The notes beneath the pieces were generated by a model. It worked only from the letters and a program-made list of their open reading frames with translations. It had not been told where the DNA came from and did no database searches. DNA of 64,000 nt, taken from Dracaena cambodiana (lineage: Eukaryota > Streptophyta > Magnoliopsida > Asparagales > Asparagaceae). This document shows positions 40,631 through 50,988 of this stretch, one piece after another. Location: positions 6,584,889 through 6,648,888 of the forward strand of contig JAYEPQ010000014.1 of the NCBI GenBank assembly GCA_036321105.1. The letters are read 5' to 3'. The first letter of the stretch is position 1. Every line of letters starts with the position of its first letter. The translations under genes were made by a program, and so were the position numbers.

Positions 40631-41785
40631 GTTAAATTTTATGGATTTTGAAGTTTATTTATTCTTTAATTAATTGAATACAAAATGTTGTATTACTGAA
40701 AATCATTAGTTTTTTGTTTACTTGATGGAACAACAAATCAAAATTAAACCTAAAAAAATTGGATATAAGTAAACCCTAAGAGAACGAAATTAGAATCCAA
40801 AAGATTTTTTTTTAAATATTAGAGATAGTAGAAATGGACCACAGCTCAAATATCTTATGTGAGTTAACAGCTCATTTATATTTTTCTCATATATATGCGT
40901 GTGTGGGATGTGCGTGCGTGCATGTGCACATCTCTTTCTCTTTGTGTGTGAGAATAATGAAAAATGAATGGCCACATCACATAAGTTACTTGAGATTTAC
41001 TCTATTTCCATTATTTCTAATTTTTTAAAAAAAAAAAAAAATCTTTTGAATTATAATCTCGACTCCTAGAGTTCACTCATACCTAATTTCTTAGTTTTAG
41101 TTTTGATTTGGTTTTACATAAAATAGACAAAAAATTAACAGTTTTCAGTGAATACAATATTTTATAGGGGTATTTACTGGTTTGTCCCTCAAATCTTTAT
41201 ATATTATGATTTTGCCCCCCAAATCTTCATATTTAGAATTTTGCCCCCCAAATCTCATAAGTTACAACAATTTTGCCCCCCTCTCTAACACAGTTAAATA
41301 TTTGACCATTTTACCCATCTTTTCCTCTTCTATTTTCCTCCTCTCTTCTTCTTCTCTCTTCCTCCTCTCTTATCCTTTTCTTCATTATTTCTCATCTTTT
41401 CTTTCTCCTCTTTTCTTTCAGTATTTAACTGTGTTAAGGAAGAGAGGAGAAGAGAGGAGGAAGAGAGGAGAAAGAAGAGAGGAGAAATAATGAAGAAAAG
41501 AGAAGAGAGGAGAAAGAGAGAAGAAGAAGAGAGGAGGAAAATAAAAGAGGAAAAGAGGGGTAAAATGGTCAAATATTTAACTGTGTTAGGAAAAGTTAGA
41601 GAGGGGGGCAAAATTATTGTAACTTATGAGATTTGGGGGGCAAAATTCTAAATATGAAGATTTGGGGGGCAAAATCATAATATATAAAGATTTGAGGGAC
41701 AAACCAGTAAATACCCCTATTTTATATTCACTCTAATGAAAGAGTGAATAAACTTCAAAATCTATGAAATTTCATCATAAATAAG
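40631..41785. mobile_element. Large foldback element with a MITE in its right arm
   Basis: The left arm 40631-40868 and right arm 40968-41785 (excluding 41167-41726) are inverted copies. They share ATTTTGAAGTTTATT, AATCAAAA/TTTTGATT, AAAAGATTTTTTTT and CTTATGTGA landmarks. The loop is about 100 bases of GTGTGTG/GCGTGC-rich DNA. A right-arm copy without the MITE is at 37015-37365. It has no coding capacity. Confidence 0.75.
41167..41717. mobile_element. Foldback MITE, MULE-like (551 bp), second copy
   Basis: The terminal inverted repeat is GGGGTATTTACTGGTTTGTC, perfect at both ends. The 9-base target duplication TATTTTATA (41158-41166 and 41718-41726) is perfect. Same family as 37656-38195 but better preserved at the tips, so it is younger. 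It sits in the right arm of the larger foldback element. Confidence 0.93.
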
Positions 41786-41789
41786 CTAA

Positions 41790-42838
41790 AGAGAGAGATA
41801 TCATGATTAGATCATTACTTTTTCATCGCTGACTCACGTAACTTATATGAGTTGGTGATTAATATACAATAATCAACACACACATACACATTATATACAT
41901 ACATATGTACATATATGCATGTGTATTATATAGATAATTATAAGTTTAATACCAAATGGTTATCCCAGCTTACTAAATCTATTGAAATTATAATTTTTGA
42001 ATAAGTTTTATTCAAAAGTTGAAACTAATTAACTTAGTCTAACTGAACTAAATTAGTTTGATTTAGTTTCAGTTCTTATTTCAAATCAGTCAGGTTTGGT
42101 TTTGCAAGAATTGGCAAAAATCGAACAGACCATGCTCACCCTCCTAGCATACTCTTGCTATATGTAGAAGAATTTTTTTTTTCTGCGGTTAATTGTTTGG
42201 CAAGAAAATATTTATTATGCACTACAGGCTTTTCAAATTCGAATGGCATAATAGCCTATTCTTTTGAGAGCGTAAAATTCATTTTTTGAGAGGTCTAATT
42301 TCATTTTTAATCCTCTGCATAAGCAAGTGTAACAACTAGGATTCTTTTATCCTCAGGGAGAGAAAAAAAACAACTAAGATACTTTCTGTTAAAACATGTC
42401 CATAATCTGTTGACTTAGTAGAAGAAAGAAAATTTATTGATATACTTCACTTTTTGCCTTCATAACGACTTCTACTAGTGTGAGAAACTTATGCAGGTGG
42501 CCAAGTGGGAACCAAATAGCCAAAGAAAGTTGTCTAGAAAAAACAACTTAACAAATTAAAAAAAAAAAAATGTAAGATAGCCACCATTATGTATTATATT
42601 GTATTTTATACTTTATTTATCATGTTTCCTTACGTCCTAATTAATAAATAGGAAGACTTATGGGCACCGTTTATGCTTAAAAAAACAAAGTTAAGATAAT
42701 TCTTGAGAGAAGACTTGACTCAAAAACTAATCACCTCTCTCATTAATCTTTACAATTTACATTTTATTCTGTATTGATACAAGAAAATTCAACATTGATA
42801 GAGAGGAGGCAGACACGGAGAGAGAAGACAGCAGAGAG
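41790..42838. other. Intergenic DNA and presumed NLR promoter
   Basis: AT-rich. 42600-42690 contains CACCGTTTATGCTTAAAAAA, which resembles the tail of the retroposon at 52590-53890. This suggests a short related insertion. No gene is seen. The region immediately before 42839 would hold the NLR promoter and leader. Confidence 0.45.
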
Positions 42839-43284
42839 ATGGAGTTCAATACTATTCTCCTGATGTTGCTTCCAATTTGTTCTGCAATTCTATGGCTGCA
42901 GTCTAGAGTGCCTGCGCTGAACAAGATATTATCTGCAATATCTTGGCAGTTCACGGCACCAAACGATATCAATTTCATCCGAGATGAGCTTGCAAGGATG
43001 AGAACCTTCCTAGAGAAGGCCGAGGCCGATCCGGAGACAGCAAGGAACAAGAGGGAGTTGATCAGCCAGATAAGGGAGTTGTCATATGATGCCGAAGATT
43101 CCCTCGACGAGTTCAAGCGGCTCCTCGTCCAGCCTACAGATCAGGAGATCTTTCGGTACTTGCTCAGGAGGGGCCGCTTGCTCAGGAATAGGGTGGGACT
43201 TTGGTTCCTTAAAACCCGCAATTGTTTTCTAGGGACATGTGCCGGCTATCTCTTTTGCGGAGTTGTCACTTGTTACTTTCTAGG
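42839..43284 (+). CDS. NLR N-terminal coiled-coil (Rx-type) segment
   Basis: ATG 42839 opens a frame with the Rx-type coiled coil: INFIRDELARMRTFLEKAEA, RKxLISQIRELSYDAEDSLD (YDAEDSLDEF is the EDVID-like site). This domain mediates self-association and signalling in CNL immune receptors. After a basic stretch (LLRRGRLLRNRVGLW) the frame becomes strongly hydrophobic and meets the copia insertion at 43284/43285. If the copia is ignored, the frame continues 33 codons beyond 48086 and stops at TAA 48186-48188. The coiled-coil exon must therefore either be spliced before this point or encode a short 180-residue protein. The exon end was not determined. The NB-ARC part lies at 48.5 kb, same strand. 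Confidence 0.75.
43280..43284. repeat. Target duplication of copia, left
   Basis: CTAGG here is repeated at 48087-48091. Confidence 0.95.
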
Positions 43285-43455
43285 TGTGAACGAAGAATGA
43301 GAAAATAATTTATAAGTGATATATTACAAGAGAAGAGAAGATACAAATGTCTTATGAGACTATTTGAAGAGGTGAGTTGGAAGGGAGGAGGGGCTCTCCT
43401 TTTATAGCCTAAGGAGCCCCCCTCATATTTGTATCCCACCGATGTGGGACTAACA
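43285..43455 (-). repeat. Copia 3' LTR (171 bp)
   Basis: Plus-strand ends are TGTGAACGAAGAATG and GGGACTAACA. It is very short for an LTR but contains CCTTTTATAGCC (a TATAAAAGG TATA box on the minus strand). Confidence 0.95.
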
Positions 43456-43475
43456 CTCCCCCTCAAGTTGGAGCA
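43456..43475 (-). other. Copia polypurine tract
   Basis: On the minus strand CAACTTGAGGGGGAG directly precedes the LTR. Confidence 0.85.
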
Positions 43476-44611
43476 TATATATTAATCATGCCCAACTTGT
43501 TACAAAGATACTCAACTCGTGTCCCATTTAAGGCTTTTGTCAGAAGATCTGCTAGCTGATCGTTTGATCGCACGTGCCCTGTAGATACAATATTTTCTTT
43601 GATCTTGTCACAAATAAAATGATAGTCGATTTCAATATGCTTCGTACGCTCATGGAACACAGCGTTTGATGCTATATGAAGTGCTGCTCTATTGTCACAC
43701 CATAGTTTCGCAGGCAATGTCGTGGCGATGCCAATTTCCCTCTTGAGTTGAAATACCCACACAATTTCTTGTACTGATTGTGACATGGCTCTATATTCTG
43801 CTTCTGAACTTGATTTTGACACAACACCTTGCTTCTTACTTCTCCATGATATCAAGTTTCCACCAACAAACACACAGTAACCCGTAGTGGACCGTCTTGT
43901 GGCCTTAGATCCTGCATGATCCGCATCACAGAAGCACTCGACTTTAGTGTGCCCATAATCTGTATAGAGAATGCCACGACCTGGGGAACCTTTCAAATAG
44001 TGCAAGATATGCTCTAAGGCTTCCCACTGTGCCACTGTTGGGGATGCCATGAATTGGCTAAGTACACTGACCGAGAAGGTTATATCAGGACGAGTTACTG
44101 TCAGATAATTCAGCTTCCCAATTAGTCTTCTATATCTCTCAGGAGATGCAAATGGCTTCAGTTTCTCTGGATCAATCCTCTTCTTCAAGTCATCGGGAAG
44201 TTCATCAAACATACTATCATTAAGATCCAGGAACGGATTCAAAATCATGGGAATGCTACTTGGCGCAGCTCCAAGCTTTCCAGTCTCCTTTAAGAGATCA
44301 AGAACATACTTCCTCTGAGTTAAAAGGACGCCCTTCTTGCTTCTCAAAACCTCAATACCAAGAAAGATTAATGGTCCCAAGTCTTTTGTCTGGAAGTGGG
44401 AGTTAAGGAAGACTTTAAGTTCTGAGATTCCAGAGATGTTACTTCCAGTAATGACAATATCATCAACATACAATACTAGAAGAATCATGCCTGTATCGGA
44501 CTGCTGGTAGAACACAGAGTGATCACTCTTGCTTTGGCTTAACCCAAACTTCTCGACCACACCACAAAATCTATCAAACCAGGCACGGGAGCTTTGCTTC
44601 AGACCATACAA
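43463..44611 (-). pseudogene. Copia polyprotein, 3' part: RT end and RNase H
   Basis: The 382-codon minus-strand frame is in the same frame as the 971-codon piece upstream. It starts in the RT (MYGLKQSSRAWFDRF), has the catalytic YVDDIVITG, then RNase H with CDADHAGSKATRRSTTGYCV, SKSSSEAEYRAM and CDNRAALHIASN. It ends close to the polypurine tract. It is separated from the upstream piece by a single TAG and about 16 otherwise open codons. Confidence 0.9.
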
Positions 44612-44671
44612 TGACTTTCGGAGGTAGCATACTTTCCTATGCTCCCCCTGAGCAACGAACCCAGGAGGTTG

Positions 44672-47587
44672 CTACATATAAACTTCCTCAAGGAGGTCAC
44701 CATTCAAGAAGGCATTCTTAACATCCAACTGATGCAAATCCCAATGATAGGTGGCAGCCAGAGAGACAAGAAGACGAACCGAAGTGAGCTTAGCCACAGG
44801 GGAAAAAGTCTCGGAATAATCAATTCCATAAGTTTGAGCATAACCTTTGGCAACAAGTCGAGCTTTCAACCGTTCCAAGGAACCATCAACCTTAGTCTTA
44901 ATAGCAAACACCCATTTACATCCAATGGCCTTCTTCCCAGAAGGTAGATCAACAAGAGTCCAGGTGTCAGCATTTTCAAGGGCCATCATTTCTTCTTCCA
45001 TCGCTGTACGCCAACCAGGGTGAGTCAAGGCTTGGTGAAGGGTGGTAGGGGTAAAGATGGACTCAAGGGTGGCCACAAGGGAAGAGGAAACAGGGGACAA
45101 ATGCTGGTAGGACACAAAGAAGGAGATAGGATAAGTACAATCAGCATATCTTTTGGGAGGGCAATGAGAACGGGTACCTTTTCGGAGGGCAATAGGCAGG
45201 TCATCAGATGAGTCAACAGCAGAATCAAACACAATTGGGTCAGGGACAGGAATGGAATCCGTCGGTGAAGCAGTTACTGACGAAGGTAGAACATGGGCAA
45301 CATTAGCCTCATCGATGATATCAGGTTCCGGAACAGTAGCTTGTACTGGTGAGATAGGGACACGATAAACCAGAACATCATCAGGTTCATTAATGACGGA
45401 GGAAGACTTAGATAATACCGAAGACTTGAAGAAAAGAGAAGACTCATGAAAGGTCACATCGGTTGACACAAGATAGCGACTGAGGTCAGGAGAGTAACAC
45501 CGATAACCTTTCTGAACTCGAGAATAACCAAGAAAGACACACTTCAAGGACTTGGGATCGAGTTTACTGACACTTGGACGGACGTCTTGAACAAAGCAGA
45601 CACAGCCAAAAATTTTTGGATCAATAGGATACAACCTAGTGGTGGGAAACAGAACAGAATATGGAGCGTCACCACTAAGGACAGCCGAAGGCATGCGATT
45701 GATAAGGAAACAGGCCGTAGACACGGCATCAGCCCAAAAAGATTTAGGGACACAAGAGTGAAATATGAGAGCGCGAGCAGTTTCTAGGAGATGGCGGTTC
45801 TTTCTTTCAGCAACACCATTTTGAGCAGGGGTATCAACACATGAGGATTGATAAAGAATGCCATGACTATGCATATAATCAGTGAATGGGGCGGAAAAAT
45901 ATTCTTTTGCATTATCACTTCGAAGGATTTTCACAGGAGTATTAAACTGGGTTTGAATTTCAGCACAGAAATTACGAAAATGAGCAAACAATTCAGAACG
46001 CTGTTTCATTAAGTAAAGCCAAGTGTTTCGGAAAAAATCATCAACAAAAGTGACAAAATATCGATAACCAGTCTGAGACAAAACTGAACAAGGACCCCAA
46101 ACATCAAAATGAACTAACTCAAAGGGGGACGCAGCCCGTTTATTTACTCTAGGTGCCAAATGAACACGATAATGTTTGACAAACTGACACGACTCACAAT
46201 CTAAAGTAGACACAGACGAAAATTGAGGATACAACCGTTTAAGGGATGAAAGGGGCACATGGCCTAGACGACAATGGACTTCAAAGGTAGACGACCCACT
46301 AGAACAAGCAGCAGAATGGGGCACCTGATTATCAAGGATGTAATGCCCACCAGATTCATAGCCTCTACCAATAATCTGCTTCGTCGAAAGATCCTGAATT
46401 AAACAATGGTCAGGGAATAGAGAGATAAAACAATTCAAATGACGAGTCAGTTTACTGGGAGACAGAAGATTAAATGTTAGGTCGGGAACATTAAGAACAT
46501 AAGATAGGGAAATGGATGTGGTTGGTTTAACAGTGCCTGATCCAAGGACACGGACCGAGGAACCATTGGCGACGAATATGGAGGATGAGCTGGCATAGGG
46601 GGCATACGATGAAAATAAATGATGGTTACCTGTCATGTGGTCGGTAGCACCAGAATCAATGACCCACTTCGTGGAAGTAGTAGCAAGACCAGAGGACAAA
46701 GTACGTGTAGCTAGGGCCCCTGCAGATGATGGGTCAGAATCAGACTGATCAGGTATCTGGGCAATATGAGCAAGACCACGCTGTTGATCACGCTGCTGTT
46801 TATTCTGTAATTTACGACAATTTTTCTTAATGTGACCAGGTTCCTTGCAATAATTGCAGATAATACTGCCAGAAGTCATGTACGGAATACTAGTGCCCTG
46901 TTTTGACCCATAATTCTTGTATTCAAAGGGACCACGCCCAGCCAAAGCACTTGCATTTGGATCAACAGACGGACGAACCAAACTATTAGCACGAAGAACC
47001 CGTGAGAATACATCTTCAAGAGATGGAAGCTCCTGACTAGATAGAATCTGTGAGCGAATAGTTTCATAAGAAGGGTCAAGAGCTTCAAGAAAACTGATAA
47101 TAGCCTGAAGTTCTAGATTCTTGATACGGGTCGGGAGATCCGCCTGCGGAGACATGAGTACTTTCATTTCCTCATACATCCTCTTGAAGTCCAAGAAGAA
47201 ATCCTTCAAGAGACGACCCTGTTGCTGAGAGCGATAGAAGCCTTTACATACTTCGTGAGTCCGAGTAATATTCCCATTACCAGAGAACATAAATGCAAGA
47301 TAATTCATAATTTCTTTGACCGTGTTACAGTGACTAACAGAAGACAGAATTCGTGGTTCAATAGAATTCCGAATTTGAAAGAAGAGTCGAGCATCGGCTC
47401 TATTCCAAGCTAAAAGTTGTTTTTCATCATTAGAAGGGGGATCCTCAGTTAAATGGGCTTCCTTCTCAATGCCCAAAATATAAACCCTAACAGTTTTATT
47501 CCAATCACTATAGTTTGTCCAGTTTAATGGTAAAGTAGTAATTTTTGCAGACATAGACAACATATCAGAGTTCTTAGATTCAGCCAT
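44672..47587 (-). CDS. Copia gag-pol, 5' part: gag, protease, integrase, RT start
   Basis: There are 971 codons from ATG 47587. UBN2-type gag occupies residues 1-235. The zinc knuckle CNYCKEPGHIKKNC is near 248. The protease motif WVIDSGATDHMTG is near 308. The GAG-pre-integrase segment is CRLGHVPLSSLKRLYP. The integrase has FDVWGPC, RSDNAKEYFS and NGVAERKNRHLLETARAL for the three acidic residues. The RT start has CKWVFAIKTKVDGSLERLKA and HQLDVKNAFLNGDLLEEVYM. The frame stops at TAG just before QPPGFV; related elements have Glu there, so this is a single nonsense change. The rest is uninterrupted, so the insertion is young. Confidence 0.92.
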   Translation of the reverse strand: MAESKNSDMLSMSAKITTLPLNWTNYSDWNKTVRVYILGIEKEAHLTEDPPSNDEKQLLAWNRADARLFFQIRNSIEPRILSSVSHCNTVKEIMNYLAFMFSGNGNITRTHEVCKGFYRSQQQGRLLKDFFLDFKRMYEEMKVLMSPQADLPTRIKNLELQAIISFLEALDPSYETIRSQILSSQELPSLEDVFSRVLRANSLVRPSVDPNASALAGRGPFEYKNYGSKQGTSIPYMTSGSIICNYCKEPGHIKKNCRKLQNKQQRDQQRGLAHIAQIPDQSDSDPSSAGALATRTLSSGLATTSTKWVIDSGATDHMTGNHHLFSSYAPYASSSSIFVANGSSVRVLGSGTVKPTTSISLSYVLNVPDLTFNLLSPSKLTRHLNCFISLFPDHCLIQDLSTKQIIGRGYESGGHYILDNQVPHSAACSSGSSTFEVHCRLGHVPLSSLKRLYPQFSSVSTLDCESCQFVKHYRVHLAPRVNKRAASPFELVHFDVWGPCSVLSQTGYRYFVTFVDDFFRNTWLYLMKQRSELFAHFRNFCAEIQTQFNTPVKILRSDNAKEYFSAPFTDYMHSHGILYQSSCVDTPAQNGVAERKNRHLLETARALIFHSCVPKSFWADAVSTACFLINRMPSAVLSGDAPYSVLFPTTRLYPIDPKIFGCVCFVQDVRPSVSKLDPKSLKCVFLGYSRVQKGYRCYSPDLSRYLVSTDVTFHESSLFFKSSVLSKSSSVINEPDDVLVYRVPISPVQATVPEPDIIDEANVAHVLPSSVTASPTDSIPVPDPIVFDSAVDSSDDLPIALRKGTRSHCPPKRYADCTYPISFFVSYQHLSPVSSSLVATLESIFTPTTLHQALTHPGWRTAMEEEMMALENADTWTLVDLPSGKKAIGCKWVFAIKTKVDGSLERLKARLVAKGYAQTYGIDYSETFSPVAKLTSVRLLVSLAATYHWDLHQLDVKNAFLNGDLLEEVYM

Positions 47588-47901
47588 GGAAGATTAACCA
47601 ATAAGCAGACAATAAACAATTCCAATAAAATCCCAAAGTACTACAAACTCCAAAATACCACAAACGGAGCAAACGAGGACCCCTAGATCCTCTAACCAAA
47701 TGTAATAGCAGCCACCAAAGGTAAAACACCCTCAAATAGAAGCAAGACCCAAGAAACGGAATGGAAACCACTAACCATATCGTGATGAACAGTACCCCAA
47801 ACAGTACTCGAACAGTACCAATGAATAGTCCCCAAACAGTATTCTTTTCTGATGTGGAAGTTCAGACTATGCTGCAACCACAGAGCATACTCAGACAGAA
47901 C

Positions 47902-47916
47902 CAGGCTCTGATACTA
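47902..47916 (-). other. Copia primer-binding site
   Basis: On the minus strand TAGTATCAGAGCCTGG follows the LTR end (TTCACA). It matches the initiator tRNA-Met type site with one or two changes at its start. Confidence 0.75.
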
Positions 47917-48086
47917 TGTGAACGAAGAATGAGAAAATAATTTATAAGTGATATATTACAAGAGAGGAGAAGATACAAATGTCTTATGAGACTATTTGAA
48001 GGGGTGAGATGGAAGGGAGGAAGGGCTCTCCTTTTATAGCCTAAGGAGCCCCCTCATATTTGTATCCCACCGATGTGGGACTAACA
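47917..48086 (-). repeat. Copia 5' LTR (170 bp)
   Basis: It differs from the 3' LTR at about five positions. Confidence 0.95.
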
Positions 48087-48091
48087 CTAGG

Positions 48092-48440
48092 AGTCGCTTG
48101 CTTCATCATGATCAACACTTGTTTCATCGTCCTAAAAATCGCACTTGTTTCCAAAGGACTCGGTTACAGAGGCAAGCAAGCACTATAAGATTTGTTCTTT
48201 TGTAGATATTTTGCCTTTTACTGCTTTCGGAATTAAAATCAGACTTGTATGATCACATATTAATTTTCAGCACCATCTTGAATTTCGAAGGGCTGTTTTT
48301 GTTAATAAGGTTATAATTTCTAATGACTTGCAGTACAAACCCTTTTAAAGACTCATATCTGCATTCTTACTTGAATTATCAACACAAAATTTCCATATAT
48401 CTTTATTTGAAGAAAATTTCTGACTTCATTTCTGGCACTT
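48092..48440 (+). other. NLR gene, segment between copia and the NB-ARC exon
   Basis: Continuation of the hydrophobic frame to TAA 48186-48188, then AT-rich sequence with several acceptor-like sites (for example TAATTTTCAG near 48270, ATGACTTGCAG near 48333, TTTACTCAG near 48452). Most probably it is intron. Confidence 0.5.
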
Positions 48441-48452
48441 GTTTACTCAGAC

Positions 48453-50988
48453 TCCGCACCCGCTTCCTCAGGACTGCCCGCAGTCGCATCCGCAGTATTC
48501 GTCTTGTGCTAAGGACTTCTTTTGAGCACGACACTTACTGGCTGAGGACGGGAGTTGAGTTCAGCACTCGTTTTCTCAGGAAGGTCCACGCACAGTACCG
48601 GGTTAAAATTGAGGCCCAAAAACTTAAAGATAGTGTCGAGCAGGAACATGTGAGAGAGATGAGATACAACGTGATCTCAAGGGCATCAAATGCTGGCAGA
48701 CTTTTGGAACAATACCCTTCTAGACTGGATGCTCACTTCATCCAGGATTCCGAGCTCATTGGGATCAAAAAGTTCAGAGATAAGCTTCTTGATAATCTGC
48801 TGGACAAGAACAAGAAGCAAACATGTGTAGTTACGGTGGTCGGTTGTGGTGGCTTGGGAAAGACCACTTTGGTCAGAAAGGTATTCGATAGCCAAAGGTT
48901 GATTGACGGAGGGAGCTCTGGGCCCCTCACCTGTCGTGCTTGGATCACTGTTTCATCATCCTTTGAACTCATGGGTTTTCTGAAGAAGATGTTTCAAAAA
49001 CTCTCTCTGGAAGGCTTCAACCCTGAATATGATGCAGAGCAACTCATTTTGAACATCCGATGTCATCTGCAAGATAAGAGGTATGTGATTGTCTTTGATG
49101 ATGTCTGGACCATCGATCACTGGAACTACATCAAAAAGGTGTTTCCTGTCAACATGAAAGGAAGCAGGGTTATAGTGACCACTCGGTATATGAAAATTGC
49201 TCATGATGCCTGCGTCCACAATCAAGAACATGTTTATAAACTCCCCACGCTATCCCCAAGTCAATCAATGGAGTTGTTCTGCAAAATAGTCTTCGGACGT
49301 GACTCTTGCCCTCCTTATCTCGAAATTCTGACAAAAAAGATCTTGAAAAAATGTGGGGGTGTGCCTCTCGCCATCAAGAGCATAGGCGGTGTTCTTGCTA
49401 GGAAGCCAGCGAAAACTGTTGACGACTGGAAGGGAATGCTGGTTGATCTTGGCTCGGGCCTGCAAACTGAGCCTGACCTCGTGGAGATGATGCAGATAAT
49501 GGCACTCAGCTACAACGCTCTGCCTGACCACCATCTTAAGCGATGTTTTCTATATCTTAGAGTCTTTCCAGAGGACTATGAGATTAAGAGCAGGCGACTG
49601 GAAGCGTTATGGATAGCCGAGGGGATGATAGGTCACCACAACAAAATGACGCCGGAGGAGGTCGCAGAGTCCTATTTGAATGAACTTGTTTCCCGCAGCA
49701 TGATCCAAGCCGCCAGGATCAGTGACAGGGGTCGGGTAAAGAGGTGCCGAGTTCATGATGTTATGCTTGAATTCATTGTCAAACAAACTGTAGAGCAGAA
49801 CCTAGTGACCCTGTACGGGAAGCATGGTTCACCATCGCCACAAGCCAAGATTCGCCGCTTGTGCCTGCAATCACCTTACAGTCTGGGTTTTCTTCTTGAG
49901 AATACAAGACAAGATCATTTACGATCCTTAATCATGTTTGAGCCGCGATATCCTCGTGAGCTTCGGTCATTTATATGCAGATGCAGGTTTCTGAGGGTGT
50001 TGGAACTGCACAATACTCGCTGGGCAACCGATCCTCACCTTGATGCAATTGGCAAGTTATATCATCTCAAGCATTTATGTTTATCCTGTTTCCACATTGG
50101 CTCTATACCAAAATCCTTTGGAGGACTCGAAACCTAGAAACACTTGTCGTTAGAAGCTCATTGACTGTTTTTGTACCTGCTGAAGTTTTCCAGCTCCGTA
50201 GGCTTCGTCATCTCAAAGGCAGGTGGCGTGCTCAACCAGGATTTCAATGTTCAGACACTCTTCAGACACTGGACTGTCTTGTAAGTAAGAGGGAAGGTGA
50301 TGTTCAGTGGCTAAGAAACCTGACCCAGCTGACTAAACTCGGCATCAGGCTCCTCCTTCCGGATGAGGGGAGGGCTGTCTGTGCTGCCATTTCAGAGATG
50401 AGCCGTAGCCTTCGATCTTTAAAGCTTATGTTTCAAGACGACAAAACGGGTGGTTATCTGGACTCACCAGCCTCACCACCCAGGCTTCTCCAAAGTCTAT
50501 ATTTGGAAGGATATCTCGGCAAATTACCGAGATGGGTAAACTCCGATTCACTCCAGGCTGTGACCAAGATAGTATTAACCAACAGTAAACTACTGTTTGA
50601 TGCCATTGGAGCCCTCCAAGAGCTGCCTAACCTTGTCGTGCTCAAGTTGATGGAAGAATCGTATCGTGAAGAGAAGTTGCACTTCAGCGGACAAGGATTT
50701 GGCCATCTCAAGGTTTTGCATCTTCATGGTATTTACTCACTGGAGTCCCTATCGTTCGCTGCTGGAAGCATGCCTAGTCTTCAAGTGCTCGGCATCCGGG
50801 ATTGTTTTTGGTTGTGTGAAGTCGAGAATCTTTTAAACGTGTCTTGCCTCAAGCAAGTTACCATGGTTGGCCCCCAAGCTGTCCAACTAAGCGAGACTAC
50901 AAAAGCTCATCCTAACAATCCGACATTTAAATGGAAACAGAAGAGTATTGACCCTTCATTTGAAGAGGGAACGATCTTTGTACATTAA
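48453..50988 (+). pseudogene. NLR NB-ARC and LRR region (CNL, RPM1-like), one apparent frameshift
   Basis: After a basic helical lead-in the NB-ARC is complete. P-loop VVGCGGLGKTT (about 48838), kinase-2 RYVIVFDDVW (49080), RNBS-B GSRVIVTTR (49162), GLPL-type CGGVPLAIKS (49352), RNBS-D CFLYLRVFPEDYEI (49542), MHD position as VHD in CRVHDVMLEFI (49745). LRRs follow (FLRVLELHNT, KLYHLKHLCLSC). At about 50130 the frame shifts: FGGL is followed, one base off, by RNLETLVVRSS. The second frame runs to TAA at 50986-50988 through more LRRs (FGHLKVLHLHGI, MPSLQVLGIRDC). These receptors switch on ADP/ATP exchange and trigger cell-death immunity. With the frameshift the product would lose most LRRs; a sequencing error cannot be excluded. 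The start used here is the strongest acceptor-like site, not a proven exon edge. Confidence 0.88.

Larger units (their letters stand above)
43285..48086 (-). mobile_element. Ty1/copia LTR retrotransposon, nearly intact (4802 bp)
   Basis: LTRs lie at 43285-43455 and 47917-48086 (about 97% identical). Target duplication CTAGG, polypurine tract next to the left LTR and an iMet-type primer site next to the right LTR are all present. The polyprotein is complete except for one in-frame TAG. It sits between the coiled-coil and NB-ARC parts of an NLR gene, in opposite orientation. Confidence 0.97.
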
